A DNA stretch of 64,000 nucleotides from Hyphomicrobium sp. (GTDB taxonomy: Bacteria; Pseudomonadota; Alphaproteobacteria; Rhizobiales; Hyphomicrobiaceae): contig NZ_JAIETU010000002.1 in the NCBI RefSeq assembly GCF_019744875.1, forward strand, positions 744,001-808,000, in the 5' to 3' direction. This document shows, one piece after another, positions 44,372-54,375 of the stretch. The notes beneath the pieces were generated by a model, which was given only the letters and a program-made list of their open reading frames with translations, made no database searches and was not told where the DNA came from. Each line of letters begins with the position of its first letter. Position 1 is the first letter of the stretch. A program made the position numbers and the translations under genes.

Positions 44372-45250
44372 ATGGAGACCGACCAGATCGTCGAGGACAG
44401 CCAAGACCTGCCGCCTGCGCGGCGGTCGCCCACGGACCTTTGGAAACGCGTGCTTTCGGGCCTGCTGCTGGCAGGCGCGGCGTTCGGGCTTGCGTGGGCG
44501 GGATTGCTGCCGTTCGCCGCTTTCGTGCTCGTCGTCGCAATCGCCATGAGCTGGGAATGGTCGCGCGTTGTGCGGGGCGCAGGGATCGATCTGACGCTGG
44601 TGGTGCACGCCATCGCGGTAACGGCAGCCGTGGCGCTCGCGGCCTTCGGGTTCGTGGCCCTCGGCGTCGCGGTGCTGCTGATCGGCACCATTATCGTGCT
44701 CGCGCTCGAATTCGGCTCGCACCCGCTGCTTTCGGCGACCGGCGTCATGTATGCGGGCTTGCCGGCCGTGGCGTTGCTCTGGCTGCGCAGCGACGAGCCG
44801 CGCGGCTTTCTCGCCATCCTCTTCATCGTGCTCGTGGTCGCGGCAACGGATACGGCCGCGTTCGCCGCCGGACGCCTGATCGGCGGCCCGCGCCTTGCCC
44901 CGCGCGTCTCGCCCAACAAGACCTGGAGCGGACTTGCGGGCGGCGTGTCTGCCGCCGCGGGCGTTGCCGCCGCATTTGCCGTCGTGATCGGCGCGCCGGT
45001 CGTGCCGCTCGCCATCGTGGGACTGCTGATGGGCCTGCTCGCGCAGGCCGGCGATCTCGCCGAGTCGGCGCTCAAGCGGGCGTTCGACGTCAAGGACGCG
45101 AGCCAGCTCCTGCCCGGTCACGGCGGGTTCATGGACCGCATGGACGGGCTGGTGACCGTTTCGGTCGCCGTCGCGATTGCCGCGCTCTTCCTCAACCCGC
45201 AGGCACCCGCGCACGCGCTGCTGTCCGGGCTTTCGCTCTCGGCTCCCTGA
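44372..45250 (+). CDS. cdsA: Phosphatidate cytidylyltransferase
   Basis: CdsA converts phosphatidate and CTP to CDP-diacylglycerol at the inner membrane, the branch point of phospholipid synthesis. The protein is 292 aa with about eight membrane segments (VLSGLLLAGAAFGLAWAGLL; ILFIVLVVAATDTAAFAAG; VAAAFAVVIGAPVVPLAIVG). The CDP-diglyceride synthetase signature is intact: ESALKRAFDVKDASQLLPGH, then GGFMDRMDG. The cytoplasmic SPNKTWSG motif is also present. It is directly downstream of uppS and upstream of dxr, the conserved order. Confidence 0.96.
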   Translation: METDQIVEDSQDLPPARRSPTDLWKRVLSGLLLAGAAFGLAWAGLLPFAAFVLVVAIAMSWEWSRVVRGAGIDLTLVVHAIAVTAAVALAAFGFVALGVAVLLIGTIIVLALEFGSHPLLSATGVMYAGLPAVALLWLRSDEPRGFLAILFIVLVVAATDTAAFAAGRLIGGPRLAPRVSPNKTWSGLAGGVSAAAGVAAAFAVVIGAPVVPLAIVGLLMGLLAQAGDLAESALKRAFDVKDASQLLPGHGGFMDRMDGLVTVSVAVAIAALFLNPQAPAHALLSGLSLSAP

Positions 45251-45432
45251 CGGCAGCACGATCGGCCTGTTCCGCGATGGCCGGGCGGTGCTATGCATCG
45301 ACGGAGTGCTGAGGTTCCCCGATCCGGGAGACGCGGGCCGGGAAACGCTCCAGTGTGTTGTTTTCTCGAATTTTCCTACGACGAACGGACACCCCCGCCT
45401 CGTCAGCAACCCGAATGGGAGACGGTTCAGGC

Positions 45433-46686
45433 ATGACGCGAGCGGCGAGCGTATCGAGCGACCTTGCGCGAACGCCGGAGGCCACGCGCGCAGACGCGCC
45501 GCCCGCCTCCCGTCCCCGCACCGCGCCGCTGCGCCTTACCGTGCTCGGCGCGACGGGCTCGATCGGAACCAGCACGCTCGATCTGTGCGGGCGCCATCCC
45601 GATCGCTTCGAGGTCGTGGCGCTGACCGCGCAATGCAATGCCAAGCGCCTGGCGGAACTCGCGATTACGCATCGCGCCCGCCTCGCCGTGATCGGCGACC
45701 CAGCGCACTACGCGGAGCTGCAGGAACTGCTCGCCGGCACTGGAATTCGCGCCGCCGCGGGAGAAGATGCGGTCGTCGAAGCCGCGCTCGAGCCGGCCGA
45801 TTGCGTGATGGCGGCGATCGTCGGGGCGGCGGGTCTCAAGCCGACGTTCGCGGCGGCGCGCCAGGGATGCCGAGTGGCGCTCGCCAACAAGGAATGCCTC
45901 GTCAGCGCGGGTGACATTTTTCTCGGTGAGATCAAGACGTGGGGCGCGGAACTTCTGCCGGTGGATAGCGAGCATTCCGCCGCCTTCCAGGCCATCGGCC
46001 GCACCTCCGCGCAGTCGATCGAGAAGATCATCCTGACTGCGTCGGGCGGGCCGTTCCGCACCTTCGACAAGAGCCGCCTCGCGCGCGTGACGCCCGAAGA
46101 AGCGCTGCAGCATCCCAACTGGTCGATGGGCAGCAAAGTCACGATCGATTCCGCCACGCTCATGAACAAGGGCCTCGAACTCATCGAGGCGTTTCATCTG
46201 TTTCCCGTCGGCGCCCATCAGCTCGACGCGGTGATCCATCCGCAATCGATCGTGCATTGCCTCGTCATGCTGGAAGACGGATCGGTGATGGCGCAGATGT
46301 CGCATCCGGACATGCGTACGCCGATCGCGCTTGCGCTGTCGTGGCCGGAACGGATCGCGACGCCGGTTCCGAAGCTGGACCTCGTGGCGCTCAAGTCCCT
46401 GACGTTCGAAGCGCCCGACCGCGACCGTTTCCCGGCGCTCGGGGTTGCCATCGACGCGCTCAACCGCGGCGGGGCGGCTCCGGCCGTGCTGAATGCGGCC
46501 AACGAAATCGCCGTGAAGGCCTTCCTCGACAAAAAGATCGGCTTCCTCGAAATCGCGCTCACCGTTGCCGCATGTCTTGAAAAGGCCGAAGCGCGGGGCC
46601 TTCTTAGAGATCTCGCCACGCTCGACGACGTGCTCGCCGTCGACCGCGAAGCGAGAGCGATGGCACAGAACGTGCTTCCGGGGTAA
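45433..46686 (+). CDS. dxr: 1-Deoxy-D-xylulose 5-phosphate reductoisomerase
   Basis: The second enzyme of the MEP isoprenoid pathway, NADPH-dependent. The protein is 417 aa, with an N-terminal extension of ~35 residues before the Rossmann motif LTVLGATGSIGTSTLDLCGR. Other motifs are VALANKECLVSAGDIFL, LPVDSEHSAAFQAIG (metal-binding D and E), ILTASGGPFR, TPEEALQHPNWSMGSKVTID (with SATLMNKGLELIEA), and QSIVHCLVMLEDGSVMAQM. The ATG at 45433 was chosen over an ATG 18 nt upstream and a TTG. It supplies isoprenoid precursor for uppS two genes upstream. Confidence 0.96.
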   Translation: MTRAASVSSDLARTPEATRADAPPASRPRTAPLRLTVLGATGSIGTSTLDLCGRHPDRFEVVALTAQCNAKRLAELAITHRARLAVIGDPAHYAELQELLAGTGIRAAAGEDAVVEAALEPADCVMAAIVGAAGLKPTFAAARQGCRVALANKECLVSAGDIFLGEIKTWGAELLPVDSEHSAAFQAIGRTSAQSIEKIILTASGGPFRTFDKSRLARVTPEEALQHPNWSMGSKVTIDSATLMNKGLELIEAFHLFPVGAHQLDAVIHPQSIVHCLVMLEDGSVMAQMSHPDMRTPIALALSWPERIATPVPKLDLVALKSLTFEAPDRDRFPALGVAIDALNRGGAAPAVLNAANEIAVKAFLDKKIGFLEIALTVAACLEKAEARGLLRDLATLDDVLAVDREARAMAQNVLPG

Positions 46687-46758
46687 GACTGCGCCGGCTT
46701 GGCGCCCGGTGCGCGGCCGAGCCATCCCGAGAGTCTCAAGCCGACAGGATTTTCCAGC

Positions 46759-48174
46759 ATGATCGAAGGACTGATGAGTCAGGCGTTTTCTTGGACCCTG
46801 TCCGGCCTGGCGTTCCTGTTCGTGCTCAGCGTGGTCGTGTTCTTCCATGAACTCGGGCATTTCCTGGTCGCTCGCTGGTGCGGCGTGACCGTCACCACCT
46901 TCTCGATCGGATTCGGGCGCGAACTCTGGGGCTGGAATGACCGCCACGGCACCCGCTGGCGGGTGGCCGCCATCCCGCTCGGCGGCTACGTCAAGTTCCT
47001 CGACGACACCAACGCGGCCAGCCAGCCGCCCGCCGACGAGGAGCCGCTTCCGGCCGAGATGCAGGCGGGCGCGTTCCACACCAAGCCGGTGTGGCAACGG
47101 GCGCTCGTCGTTGCCGCTGGACCGCTCGCGAATTTCATTGTCGCCGCAATGCTTTATACGGGTGTGAACGCCGTCTATGGCGTCTCGAAGGAAGCCCCCC
47201 GGATCGATGAGGTCGTGGCGGGCATGCCGGCGGCCGAAGCGGGCCTCAAGGCGGGCGACACGATCACGAACATCGACGGGCAGAGCATCGAGACGTTCGA
47301 TGACGTTGTCCGCCTCGTGACCGCCAGCAGCGGCCGCACCCTCCAGATCACCGTCGAACGCGACGGCAAGACCGAGACGATCCCCGTTACTCCGGCCATG
47401 CGCGACCACAACGACGATCTGGGCGTCACCGTCCGGCTCGGCGACATCGGCATCCGGCGCACCATTCCGGCGCGCGTCGGCGCCGTGATCTCCGGCTCGC
47501 CTGCCGAAAAGGCCGGATTTCAACCTCTGGATGTCATCACGGCCATCGACGGCACGCCGATCCGCTCGTTCGAGGACGTGATCCGCCTCGTCGGACCGGC
47601 GGCCGGCAAGACCCTGTCGTTCGCCGTCGAGCGCGCGGGCACGATCCACACCATCGCCGTCGTGCCGGAAGGCACGCCCGTGACCGAGGAGAACGGGGCG
47701 ACGGTCTCGAAGGGCCGCATCGGCGTTGCTCCGGCCCGCCCCGAACCCGTAGGGGTTTCGCTCGGCGAATCCCTCAGGTTGGGCATCCGCGAGACGTACG
47801 CGAACATGGTTCAGACGGTCACGGGAATCGGCGACATCCTCTGGGGGCGCCAGTCGGCCGACCAGGTTGGCGGTCCGATCCTGATGGCCGAGGTGACGGC
47901 GCGCGTCGTCGAGATGGGCTGGGAGCCACTGCTGCGCTGGACGGCGCTGATTTCAGCGAACATCGGTCTATTGAATTTGCTGCCGATTCCGGTTCTCGAC
48001 GGTGGGCATCTCGTGTTCTACGCGATCGAGGCCATCCGGCGGCGTCCGCTGAGCCGGCGGGTTCAGGAAATCGGCTTCCAGATCGGCATCGCGCTGGTGC
48101 TCATGCTGGTGGTTTTCGTCAACCTGAACGACCTGATGCGCCTGGGCAGAAGGTGGCTATTTGGTGGCGGCTAG
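46759..48174 (+). CDS. rseP: RIP zinc metalloprotease RseP
   Basis: A site-2-type intramembrane protease that completes regulated cleavage of anti-sigma factors and clears signal peptides. The protein is 471 aa. The zinc motif H30-E-x-x-H34 is in FFHELGHFLVARW, and the second catalytic motif NLLPIPVLDGGHLVFY is near the C-terminus. Two PDZ domains lie between (VAGMPAAEAGLKAGDTITNI; VISGSPAEKAGFQPLDVITA). The ATG at 46759 begins MIEGLMSQ. It lies 72 bp after dxr and 255 bp before bamA, in the conserved order. Confidence 0.96.
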   Translation: MIEGLMSQAFSWTLSGLAFLFVLSVVVFFHELGHFLVARWCGVTVTTFSIGFGRELWGWNDRHGTRWRVAAIPLGGYVKFLDDTNAASQPPADEEPLPAEMQAGAFHTKPVWQRALVVAAGPLANFIVAAMLYTGVNAVYGVSKEAPRIDEVVAGMPAAEAGLKAGDTITNIDGQSIETFDDVVRLVTASSGRTLQITVERDGKTETIPVTPAMRDHNDDLGVTVRLGDIGIRRTIPARVGAVISGSPAEKAGFQPLDVITAIDGTPIRSFEDVIRLVGPAAGKTLSFAVERAGTIHTIAVVPEGTPVTEENGATVSKGRIGVAPARPEPVGVSLGESLRLGIRETYANMVQTVTGIGDILWGRQSADQVGGPILMAEVTARVVEMGWEPLLRWTALISANIGLLNLLPIPVLDGGHLVFYAIEAIRRRPLSRRVQEIGFQIGIALVLMLVVFVNLNDLMRLGRRWLFGGG

Positions 48175-48429
48175 AATCCTTGTCCGGTGACGTAAACTTG
48201 CCACTTCCCAGTGCCTTACCCAGACGTTAAGAATGGGGCCAAGTGACGGATTATGGGGCGCGATTCGAAGCAGGGAACTTCGAATAGTTTGTTTTTGCGC
48301 CTCGCGGAGCCCTCAAACGGCCCCGACTGAACATAGTCCGCCACGAAGAAATTACGGCTCGGAACTATTGCCGACACGTTCCGTGATCCGAGGGGGATCG
48401 GCGCAAGAGAAGGCGAGGCAGATCCGCAC

Positions 48430-50844
48430 ATGGTGCAGTTACGGATCATGTCGATTGGGGGACTACGCCTGCTGCTTTGGCTGGCGATTGCAATCCCGTC
48501 CGGTCTCGTCGCGCAAATCGCGGCAGTTTCAAACGCAGCACACGCGCAGAGCGTCGTTCGCGACATCCGCGTGGAAGGTAACCGGCGTGTCGAGCCGGAG
48601 ACCGTGCGCTCCTACCTCCAATTCTCGATCGGCCAGGGCTACGACGCCGGCAAGGTCGACAAGTCGCTTCAGGCGCTTTTCGCGACCGGCTTGTTCGCCG
48701 ACGTGTCGATCGACCAGGAAGGCGACACCGTCGTCGTTTACGTGATCGAAAATCCGGTCATCAATCAGGTGGCTTTCGAGGGCAACAGCGAAGTCGACAC
48801 CGACACGCTGAAGGCCGAAGTCCAGCTCAAGCCGCGCTCCGTTTACACCCGCGCCCGCGTTCAGGGTGACGTGCAGCGCATCCTCGACGTCTATCGCCGC
48901 CAGGGGCGCTTCGCCGCGTCTGTCGAACCGAAGATCATCGAGCTCGAGCAGAGCCGCGTGAACCTCGTGTTCGAAATCAACGAGGGCGGCTCGACCAAGG
49001 TTCAGGGTATCAACTTCGTCGGCAACCACGCGTTCTCGGACGCGCAGCTGCGCGACATCATCTCCACGACGCAGACCGGCTGGTTCGACTTCCTCAAGGG
49101 CACCAGCGTCTACGACCCGGATCGCATGAACCTCGATCGCGAGCTTCTGCGTCAGTTCTATCTGAAGAACGGTTACGCCGACGTGCGCGTGACGGCGGCC
49201 AACGCCGAGCTCGACCGCCAGGGCACCGGCTTCTACATGAACTTCGCGATCGACGAAGGCGAGCGTTACACGTTCGGCAACGTGACGATCGAAAGCTCGC
49301 TGCCGGGCGCAGACGCGCAGACCATGATCGGCGAGGTTCTCACTCACCAGGGCGATATCTATAACGGCGCCGACGTTGACAAGACGGTCGAGAAGCTGAC
49401 GCTGCTCACCTCCGAGCAGGGCTTCGCGTTCGCTCGCGTCCGTCCGCGCGCCATGCCCGATCCCGCTTCGCGCACGATCTCGATGGCCTATCTCATCGAC
49501 GAAGGTCCGCGGATCTACATCGAGCGCATCAACGTCAGCGGCAACCTGCGCACGAAGAACTACGTCATCTTCCGCGAGTTCCGTCTGGCTGAAGGCGACG
49601 CCTACAATCCGATGCTGGTGGATCGCGCCAAGAAGCGCCTTTCCGGCCTCGGCTTCTTCAAGTCGGTCGAAATCAAGCGCCGCCCGGGCTCGACCCCGGA
49701 TCGCGTCATCCTCGACGTCGAGCTTGTCGAACAGTCGACCGGCGAACTCTCCTTCGGCGCTGGCTACTCGACGGCGGAAGGCGTGATCGGCGACGTCAGC
49801 ATCAGTGAGCGCAACCTGCTCGGTAACGGCCAGTTCCTGCGCCTCAAGCTCGCAGGCTCGCTCGAGCGCATGCAGGTCGACCTGTCGTTCACCGAGCCGC
49901 GCTTCCTCGACCGCAATCTCTCGGCCGGCTTCGATCTCTTCCACAAGGAAGTCGATCAGGTTCGCGAGGCAGGTTACGAGTCGTCGCGCACCGGCGGCAC
50001 GCTGCGCCTTGGCTTCCCGCTCTCGGAAAGCCTCTGGATGCAGACCGGCTACACGCTGGACTACAGCACGCTCGACATTCCTTCGCGCTGCGATAACGCC
50101 AAGGGCGATTGCAACGGCGACGGCATTCGCGACATCAACGCGCTCGTGATCGAAGAGATCAAGTCTCGCGGCGATGCGGCTCTCACATCCTCGTTCGGCA
50201 CCTCGCTCACCTTCGATAAGCGCAACCATCCGAAGGATCCGACGAGCGGCTACTGGCTGCAGCTTGCAACCGACATGGCCGGCCTCGGCGGCGACGTTCA
50301 GTACGCTCGCGTCAACGCGGAAGGCCGCTTCTACTACCCGATCTCGGAGAAGATCACCTTCGTCGGCCGCGCCACGGGCGGTCATATCGAAGGCTTCGGC
50401 GGCGACGACGTTCGCCTGACCGACCTCTACTATCGCGGCGGTGAAACGGTTCGCGGCTTCGACCGCGCCGGCTTCGGTCCTCGTGACCGGATTACGGGCG
50501 ATGCCGTCGGCGGCCGTACTTACTGGGCGACGACTGCGGAAGTCCGCTTCCCGCTGCCGTTCGTTCCTGACGACCTCGGCCTGACGGGCGCGGTGTTCGC
50601 CGATGCCGGCTCGCTGTTCAACGCCAACGATCTCGCTAAGAGCATGAGCGGCCGGAGAGACCCCGTCACGAATGCGGTCATCTTCGATCTCGAGGAAGAC
50701 ACGACCATCCGTTCGTCGGTCGGCGTGAGCATCATGTGGTCGTCGCCGGTGGGCCCGATCCGCATGGACTTCGCCAAGGCGCTCAGCAAAGAGGCCTACG
50801 ACGAAGAGCAGTTCTTCCGCTTCGGCGCCTCGTCGAAGTTCTAA
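48430..50844 (+). CDS. bamA: Outer membrane protein assembly factor BamA
   Basis: BamA inserts beta-barrel proteins in the outer membrane. The protein is 804 aa. It has a signal peptide (about 1-40, ending NAAHA) and five POTRA domains; the first starts VVRDIRVEGNRRVEPETVRS, with others at NQVAFEGNSEVDTDTLKAEV, VQGINFVGNHAFSDAQLRDI and IERINVSGNLRTKNYVIFRE. The 16-strand barrel carries the VRGF lid-lock motif in GGETVRGFDRAG, and it ends FFRFGASSKF with a terminal Phe typical of OMPs. The ATG at 48430 was used; an ATG at 48448 would shorten the signal n-region. An intrinsic terminator follows. Confidence 0.96.
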   Translation: MVQLRIMSIGGLRLLLWLAIAIPSGLVAQIAAVSNAAHAQSVVRDIRVEGNRRVEPETVRSYLQFSIGQGYDAGKVDKSLQALFATGLFADVSIDQEGDTVVVYVIENPVINQVAFEGNSEVDTDTLKAEVQLKPRSVYTRARVQGDVQRILDVYRRQGRFAASVEPKIIELEQSRVNLVFEINEGGSTKVQGINFVGNHAFSDAQLRDIISTTQTGWFDFLKGTSVYDPDRMNLDRELLRQFYLKNGYADVRVTAANAELDRQGTGFYMNFAIDEGERYTFGNVTIESSLPGADAQTMIGEVLTHQGDIYNGADVDKTVEKLTLLTSEQGFAFARVRPRAMPDPASRTISMAYLIDEGPRIYIERINVSGNLRTKNYVIFREFRLAEGDAYNPMLVDRAKKRLSGLGFFKSVEIKRRPGSTPDRVILDVELVEQSTGELSFGAGYSTAEGVIGDVSISERNLLGNGQFLRLKLAGSLERMQVDLSFTEPRFLDRNLSAGFDLFHKEVDQVREAGYESSRTGGTLRLGFPLSESLWMQTGYTLDYSTLDIPSRCDNAKGDCNGDGIRDINALVIEEIKSRGDAALTSSFGTSLTFDKRNHPKDPTSGYWLQLATDMAGLGGDVQYARVNAEGRFYYPISEKITFVGRATGGHIEGFGGDDVRLTDLYYRGGETVRGFDRAGFGPRDRITGDAVGGRTYWATTAEVRFPLPFVPDDLGLTGAVFADAGSLFNANDLAKSMSGRRDPVTNAVIFDLEEDTTIRSSVGVSIMWSSPVGPIRMDFAKALSKEAYDEEQFFRFGASSKF

Positions 50845-50867
50845 AACGGCTTGATTTCAATCGGCTG

Positions 50868-50889
50868 GGGGCGGCGCTTGCGCCGCCCC
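50868..50889 (+). terminator. Intrinsic terminator after bamA
   Basis: Perfect 10-bp stem GGGGCGGCGC/GCGCCGCCCC with a 2-nt loop, followed by TTTGCTTTTTC. Confidence 0.8.
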
Positions 50890-51232
50890 TTTGCTTTTTC
50901 TGGGCCTCGCCGATGGCGCTCGGACCCGCTCTGGGGATCCGTTCGGATTAACCTCGTTTGGGCAGTCCCGAGGCCCGTCGCGGGTATTGGCCGGGCGCGT
51001 TGACGCTCCGGCCGTCTGCGGCTGGACCCGCGGCGTTTGAGGTATTAAGACGGGTCCCGCGAGGCGCTCAGCCCGTCGCTGCCGTGGCCTTCCAAGCGGT
51101 CTCCGGCCGATTGCGGGTCACCTGTCCGGTGCCGTACCGTCTCGCTGTTTCGGCTCGCCTCACTCGTTGCCGTGCGTCGTCTGAAACCCGTTTCCACGTC
51201 CTGAAGCGCTTTAGCCCCTCGAGGTCGCCCAC
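50890..51232. other. Gene-free gap between bamA and lpxD
   Basis: 343 bp with no credible coding sequence on either strand. The usual position of skp/ompH is empty. No clear promoter, repeat or RNA was identified, though lpxD must be transcribed from here since a terminator closes bamA. Confidence 0.6.
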
Positions 51233-52291
51233 ATGAACCATCCCGGTTTCTTCGACGTTGCCGGGCCGTTCTCCGTCGCCGAGGTGGCCGCCGCCACGCA
51301 GTCAGAGATCGCGGGCGATGCGGCCCTGCACGGGCGCATGCTCGAAGGCGTGCAGCCGCTCGGCGAAGCGCAGGTGCGCCACGTGACCTTTCTCGATAAC
51401 AAAAAGTACCTGCCCCAACTCGGCTCGACCGCCGCGGGCGCCTGCCTCGTCAATCCGAAGTTCGCCGATCGCGTGCCGGCGGGCACGGTCGCCCTGGTCA
51501 ACAAGAACCCCTATCGCGCGTTCGCCCAGAGCCTGGCGCTCTTCTATCCAGGAGCGATGCACAGCAGGACGGCGACGGCGGGCAGCGAGCACCGCATCGA
51601 TCCCTCGGCCATGATCGAAGAGGGTGCCCTGATCGAGCCCGGCGCCATCATCGGAGCGGAAGCGCGCATCGGGCGGGGAACGCGCATCGCGGCCGGCGCC
51701 GTCATCGGCTATCGGGTCGCCATCGGGCGGGATTCGTATGTGGGCCCGAACGCCAGCGTGATGCACGCGCTGATCGGAGACCGCGTCATCATCCATGCCG
51801 GGGCGCGCATCGGCCAGGACGGCTTCGGCTTCGCCATGAGCGCCGCCGGACACCTCAAGGTGCCGCAGGTCGGCCGCGTCATCCTGCAGGACGACGTCGA
51901 CATCGGCGCAAACACCGCCATCGACCGCGGCGCGCTCAAGGACACGATCATCGGCGAAGGGTCGAAAATTGATAATCTGGTCCAGATCGGGCACAACGTC
52001 GTGATGGGACGCCATTGCGTCATCGTCGGGCAGGTCGGCATTGCAGGATCTGCCGAGCTCGGCGATTTCGTCGTCATGGGCGGACAATCCGGCTTGATCG
52101 GGCACATCAAGATCGGAGCCGGCGCGCAGATTGCGGGCGGGGCTCACCCCAAGGACGACGTGCCGGCCGGAGCGATCATGGCTGGCACGCCCGCGCGACC
52201 ATTCAAGCAGTGGGCGCGTGAAGTTGCTGCCATTTCACGGCTGACCAAACGCGGCTCCGGCGGGAACGATACCGGCACGGACCAGGGCTGA
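51233..52291 (+). CDS. lpxD: UDP-3-O-(3-hydroxyacyl)glucosamine N-acyltransferase
   Basis: The third step of lipid A synthesis, acyl-ACP-dependent N-acylation. The protein is 352 aa. The N-terminal uridine-binding domain ([35 protein letters not shown]) is followed by a left-handed beta-helix of hexapeptide repeats ([60 protein letters not shown]). The catalytic His region is [11 protein letters not shown]. The Gly/Asp-rich C-terminus is short. The ATG is at 51233. It is followed after 65 bp by fabZ. Confidence 0.96.
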   Translation: MNHPGFFDVAGPFSVAEVAAATQSEIAGDAALHGRMLEGVQPLGEAQVRHVTFLDNKKYLPQLGSTAAGACLVNPKFADRVPAGTVALVNKNPYRAFAQSLALFYPGAMHSRTATAGSEHRIDPSAMIEEGALIEPGAIIGAEARIGRGTRIAAGAVIGYRVAIGRDSYVGPNASVMHALIGDRVIIHAGARIGQDGFGFAMSAAGHLKVPQVGRVILQDDVDIGANTAIDRGALKDTIIGEGSKIDNLVQIGHNVVMGRHCVIVGQVGIAGSAELGDFVVMGGQSGLIGHIKIGAGAQIAGGAHPKDDVPAGAIMAGTPARPFKQWAREVAAISRLTKRGSGGNDTGTDQG

Positions 52292-52356
52292 ACCATTATT
52301 TGCAGTATTGCTCGATCCCGAAACCACTCGGGCGGGCCAGATGGAGTGTGAAGGGG

Positions 52357-52857
52357 ATGAACGACAAGACGAAGGCGCCATCGACGACGGCGGACATTGC
52401 GAAGATCCTGAAGCTGCTGCCGCACCGGTACCCCTTCCTGCTGCTCGACCGCATCTACGACATCAATGGCGACGAGACGTGCGTGGGCGTGAAGAACGTG
52501 ACCATCAACGAGCCGTTCTTCCAGGGGCACTTCCCTCAGTTCCCGGTCATGCCGGGCGTGCTGATCATCGAGGGCCTGGCGCAGACCGCGGGCGCGCTTT
52601 GCGTGCACAGCCTCGGCGAGGACTACAAGACCGAGCTCGTGTATTTCATGGGGATCGACAAGGCGAAATTCCGCAAGCCCGTACTTCCCGGCGACCAGCT
52701 GCACTATCATGTGCGCAAGATCCGTAACCGCGGCCGGGTGTGGCGGTTCTTCGGCGAAGCAAAGGTCGAAGGTCAGACCGTTGCGGAAGCCGAGATCAGC
52801 GCCATGCTGGCCGACACCTCCGAGGCGCGGGCGTTCGCTGCGAGCAAGAATGGCTGA
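52357..52857 (+). CDS. fabZ: 3-Hydroxyacyl-ACP dehydratase FabZ
   Basis: A hot-dog-fold dehydratase of fatty acid elongation, competing with LpxA/LpxD for 3-hydroxyacyl-ACP. The protein is 166 aa. The conserved [14 protein letters not shown] and the active site [19 protein letters not shown] (His and Glu) are present. The ATG at 52357 directly follows GAAGGGG; a GTG 9 nt upstream is possible. Its last codons overlap lpxA by 8 nt, so translation is coupled. Confidence 0.96.
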   Translation: MNDKTKAPSTTADIAKILKLLPHRYPFLLLDRIYDINGDETCVGVKNVTINEPFFQGHFPQFPVMPGVLIIEGLAQTAGALCVHSLGEDYKTELVYFMGIDKAKFRKPVLPGDQLHYHVRKIRNRGRVWRFFGEAKVEGQTVAEAEISAMLADTSEARAFAASKNG

Positions 52858-53656
52858 GACGAAAATCTATCCGAGCGCAATCGTCGAGGACGGTGCGAAG
52901 CTGGCTGACGGTGTGACCGTCGGTCCGTTCTGCGTGGTGGGGAGCGACGTCACGCTCGCTGAAGGCGTCACGCTCGCGAGCCATGTCGTCGTCACCGGAC
53001 GCACGACGGTGGGTGCGCGCACGCGCATCTTTCCCTTCGCATCGATCGGACATCAGCCTCAGGACCTCAAGTACAAGGGCGAGCCGTCGACGCTCGATAT
53101 CGGCGCGGACTGCATGATCCGCGAGGGCGTGACCCTCAACCCCGGCACCGAAGGCGGGGGCATGAAGACCACCATCGGGAACGGCTGCGCGTTTCTCGCC
53201 AACTCGCATGTCGGCCATGACTGCCACGTCGGCAACAACGTCATCTTCTCGAACAACGTGATGCTCGCCGGGCATTGCGACGTCGGCGATTTCGCCATTC
53301 TGGGGGGCGGCGCGGCCGTGATCCAGTTTGCGCGCGTCGGAGCGCACTCGTTTCTCGGCGGCATGAGCGGCCTCGAGCAGGATCTGATCCCCTACGGCAT
53401 GGCGCTCGGCAACCGCGCCTACCTCTCGGGGCTCAACATCGTCGGTCTGCAGCGTCGCGGTTTCTCGCGCAACGAGATCCACGACCTGCGGCGCGCCTAC
53501 AGGTCGCTATTTGCCGCCGAAGGCACATTGCTCGAGCGCGTCGCGGACGTAGCCGAGGAATTCAAGGACCATACGATCGTCATGGAGATCGTCGCGTTCA
53601 TCCGCGCAGGCGGCAAGCGCTCCATGTGCACGCCGAAGAACGGCGGCGAGGCTTAG
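52850..53656 (+). CDS. lpxA: UDP-N-acetylglucosamine O-acyltransferase
   Basis: The first step of lipid A synthesis, transfer of 3-hydroxyacyl from ACP to UDP-GlcNAc. The protein is 268 aa. It has a left-handed beta-helix of hexapeptide repeats ([39 protein letters not shown]), and the catalytic His motif is [19 protein letters not shown]. The C-terminal helical part ([20 protein letters not shown]) completes the trimer. The ATG at 52850 lies inside fabZ. The next gene is convergent, so the cluster ends here rather than continuing to lpxI and lpxB. Confidence 0.96.
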   Translation: MAETKIYPSAIVEDGAKLADGVTVGPFCVVGSDVTLAEGVTLASHVVVTGRTTVGARTRIFPFASIGHQPQDLKYKGEPSTLDIGADCMIREGVTLNPGTEGGGMKTTIGNGCAFLANSHVGHDCHVGNNVIFSNNVMLAGHCDVGDFAILGGGAAVIQFARVGAHSFLGGMSGLEQDLIPYGMALGNRAYLSGLNIVGLQRRGFSRNEIHDLRRAYRSLFAAEGTLLERVADVAEEFKDHTIVMEIVAFIRAGGKRSMCTPKNGGEA

Positions 53657-53682
53657 CCTCGTCGCCGACGGGATCTCGCGTT

Positions 53683-53718
53683 CGCACTTGGCGTTACTGG
53701 CGCACTTGGCGTTACTGG
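53683..53718. repeat. Exact 18-bp tandem duplication
   Basis: CGCACTTGGCGTTACTGG occurs twice back to back (53683-53700, 53701-53718). It lies in the gap after lpxA; the second copy contains the stop codon of the convergent CpaC-like gene. Confidence 0.9.
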
Positions 53719-54233
53719 CCTTCGCCGCCGGTGTTCGAGTTGCCGCCACCGTTTTCAGAGAACTTGGTCTTCGTCGCCGCGTGCTTCGAGATGGTGTCGA
53801 AGTAGGCCGTGTCGTCGCCGATGGTCAGCGTCGGCGAGCAGTTCGGCGTGCAGCTATAGGACTGGCGCAGGCCGCCCTTCGTGAGGTTGACGGTGCGGAC
53901 ATCGTCCCGCTGCACGACGATGCGCTGGTCCTGGATGATGTTGCGCTCAGCGTCGAGGGCGATGATGTTCGTCACGCCGAAAGTCTTACCCGTCACGACC
54001 AGAAGATTGCCGCCCTGAATGGCGACGTCGGCGATCGACGGATTGCCGATGATCACGCTCGACACGGCGCGCGGCAGACGCAGCAGCTGCGACTGGTCAT
54101 AGGCGACGACCAGATCGGCAGACTTTGCCGTTCCAGCGGCCATGCAGGCCATCAGTGCGATCGTCACGCCCGTCAACACCCAGCGCGCGAAGCCGGCGTC
54201 GGTACGTAAGGATGCGGCATCGGTCGGCGCCAT
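53712..54233 (-). CDS. Short secreted protein with CpaC/secretin N-terminal domain
   Basis: A 173-aa exported protein; the hydrophobic signal is VLTGVTIALMACMAAGTAKS. The body (DLVVAYDQSQLLRLPRAVSS; VIIGNPSIADVAIQGGNLLV; TGKTFGVTNIIALDAERNII) matches the N-terminal domain of pilus-assembly secretins of the CpaC/RcpA type. The secretin core is absent: the protein ends ~60 residues later in a Gly/Asn-rich tail (ENGGGNSNTGGEGQ). A Cys pair (SYSCTPNCSP) is unusual and could be disulfide-bonded. The ATG at 54231-54233 has AGGAG 7 nt upstream. No pilus genes adjoin it, so a role in Flp pilus assembly is only suggested. Confidence 0.8.
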   Translation of the reverse strand: MAPTDAASLRTDAGFARWVLTGVTIALMACMAAGTAKSADLVVAYDQSQLLRLPRAVSSVIIGNPSIADVAIQGGNLLVVTGKTFGVTNIIALDAERNIIQDQRIVVQRDDVRTVNLTKGGLRQSYSCTPNCSPTLTIGDDTAYFDTISKHAATKTKFSENGGGNSNTGGEGQ

Positions 54234-54375
54234 CGGCCACTCCTGTTGCTCGTTATCGCCCCATTTGACCTTCAACCTGTAAATGAAGCGCTAACGGATG
54301 CTCCAGACTGCAGCGAGGGAACTCCATCCATCCGTAAACGTTATGACTGAACATCGACATCCCCAAGGAGCTGCC

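Noticed and set aside
50958-51236. Possible skp/ompH-like gene between bamA and lpxD
   Set aside because: The frame gives an Arg/Pro/Ser-rich peptide with no signal sequence or coiled coil; no Skp features.
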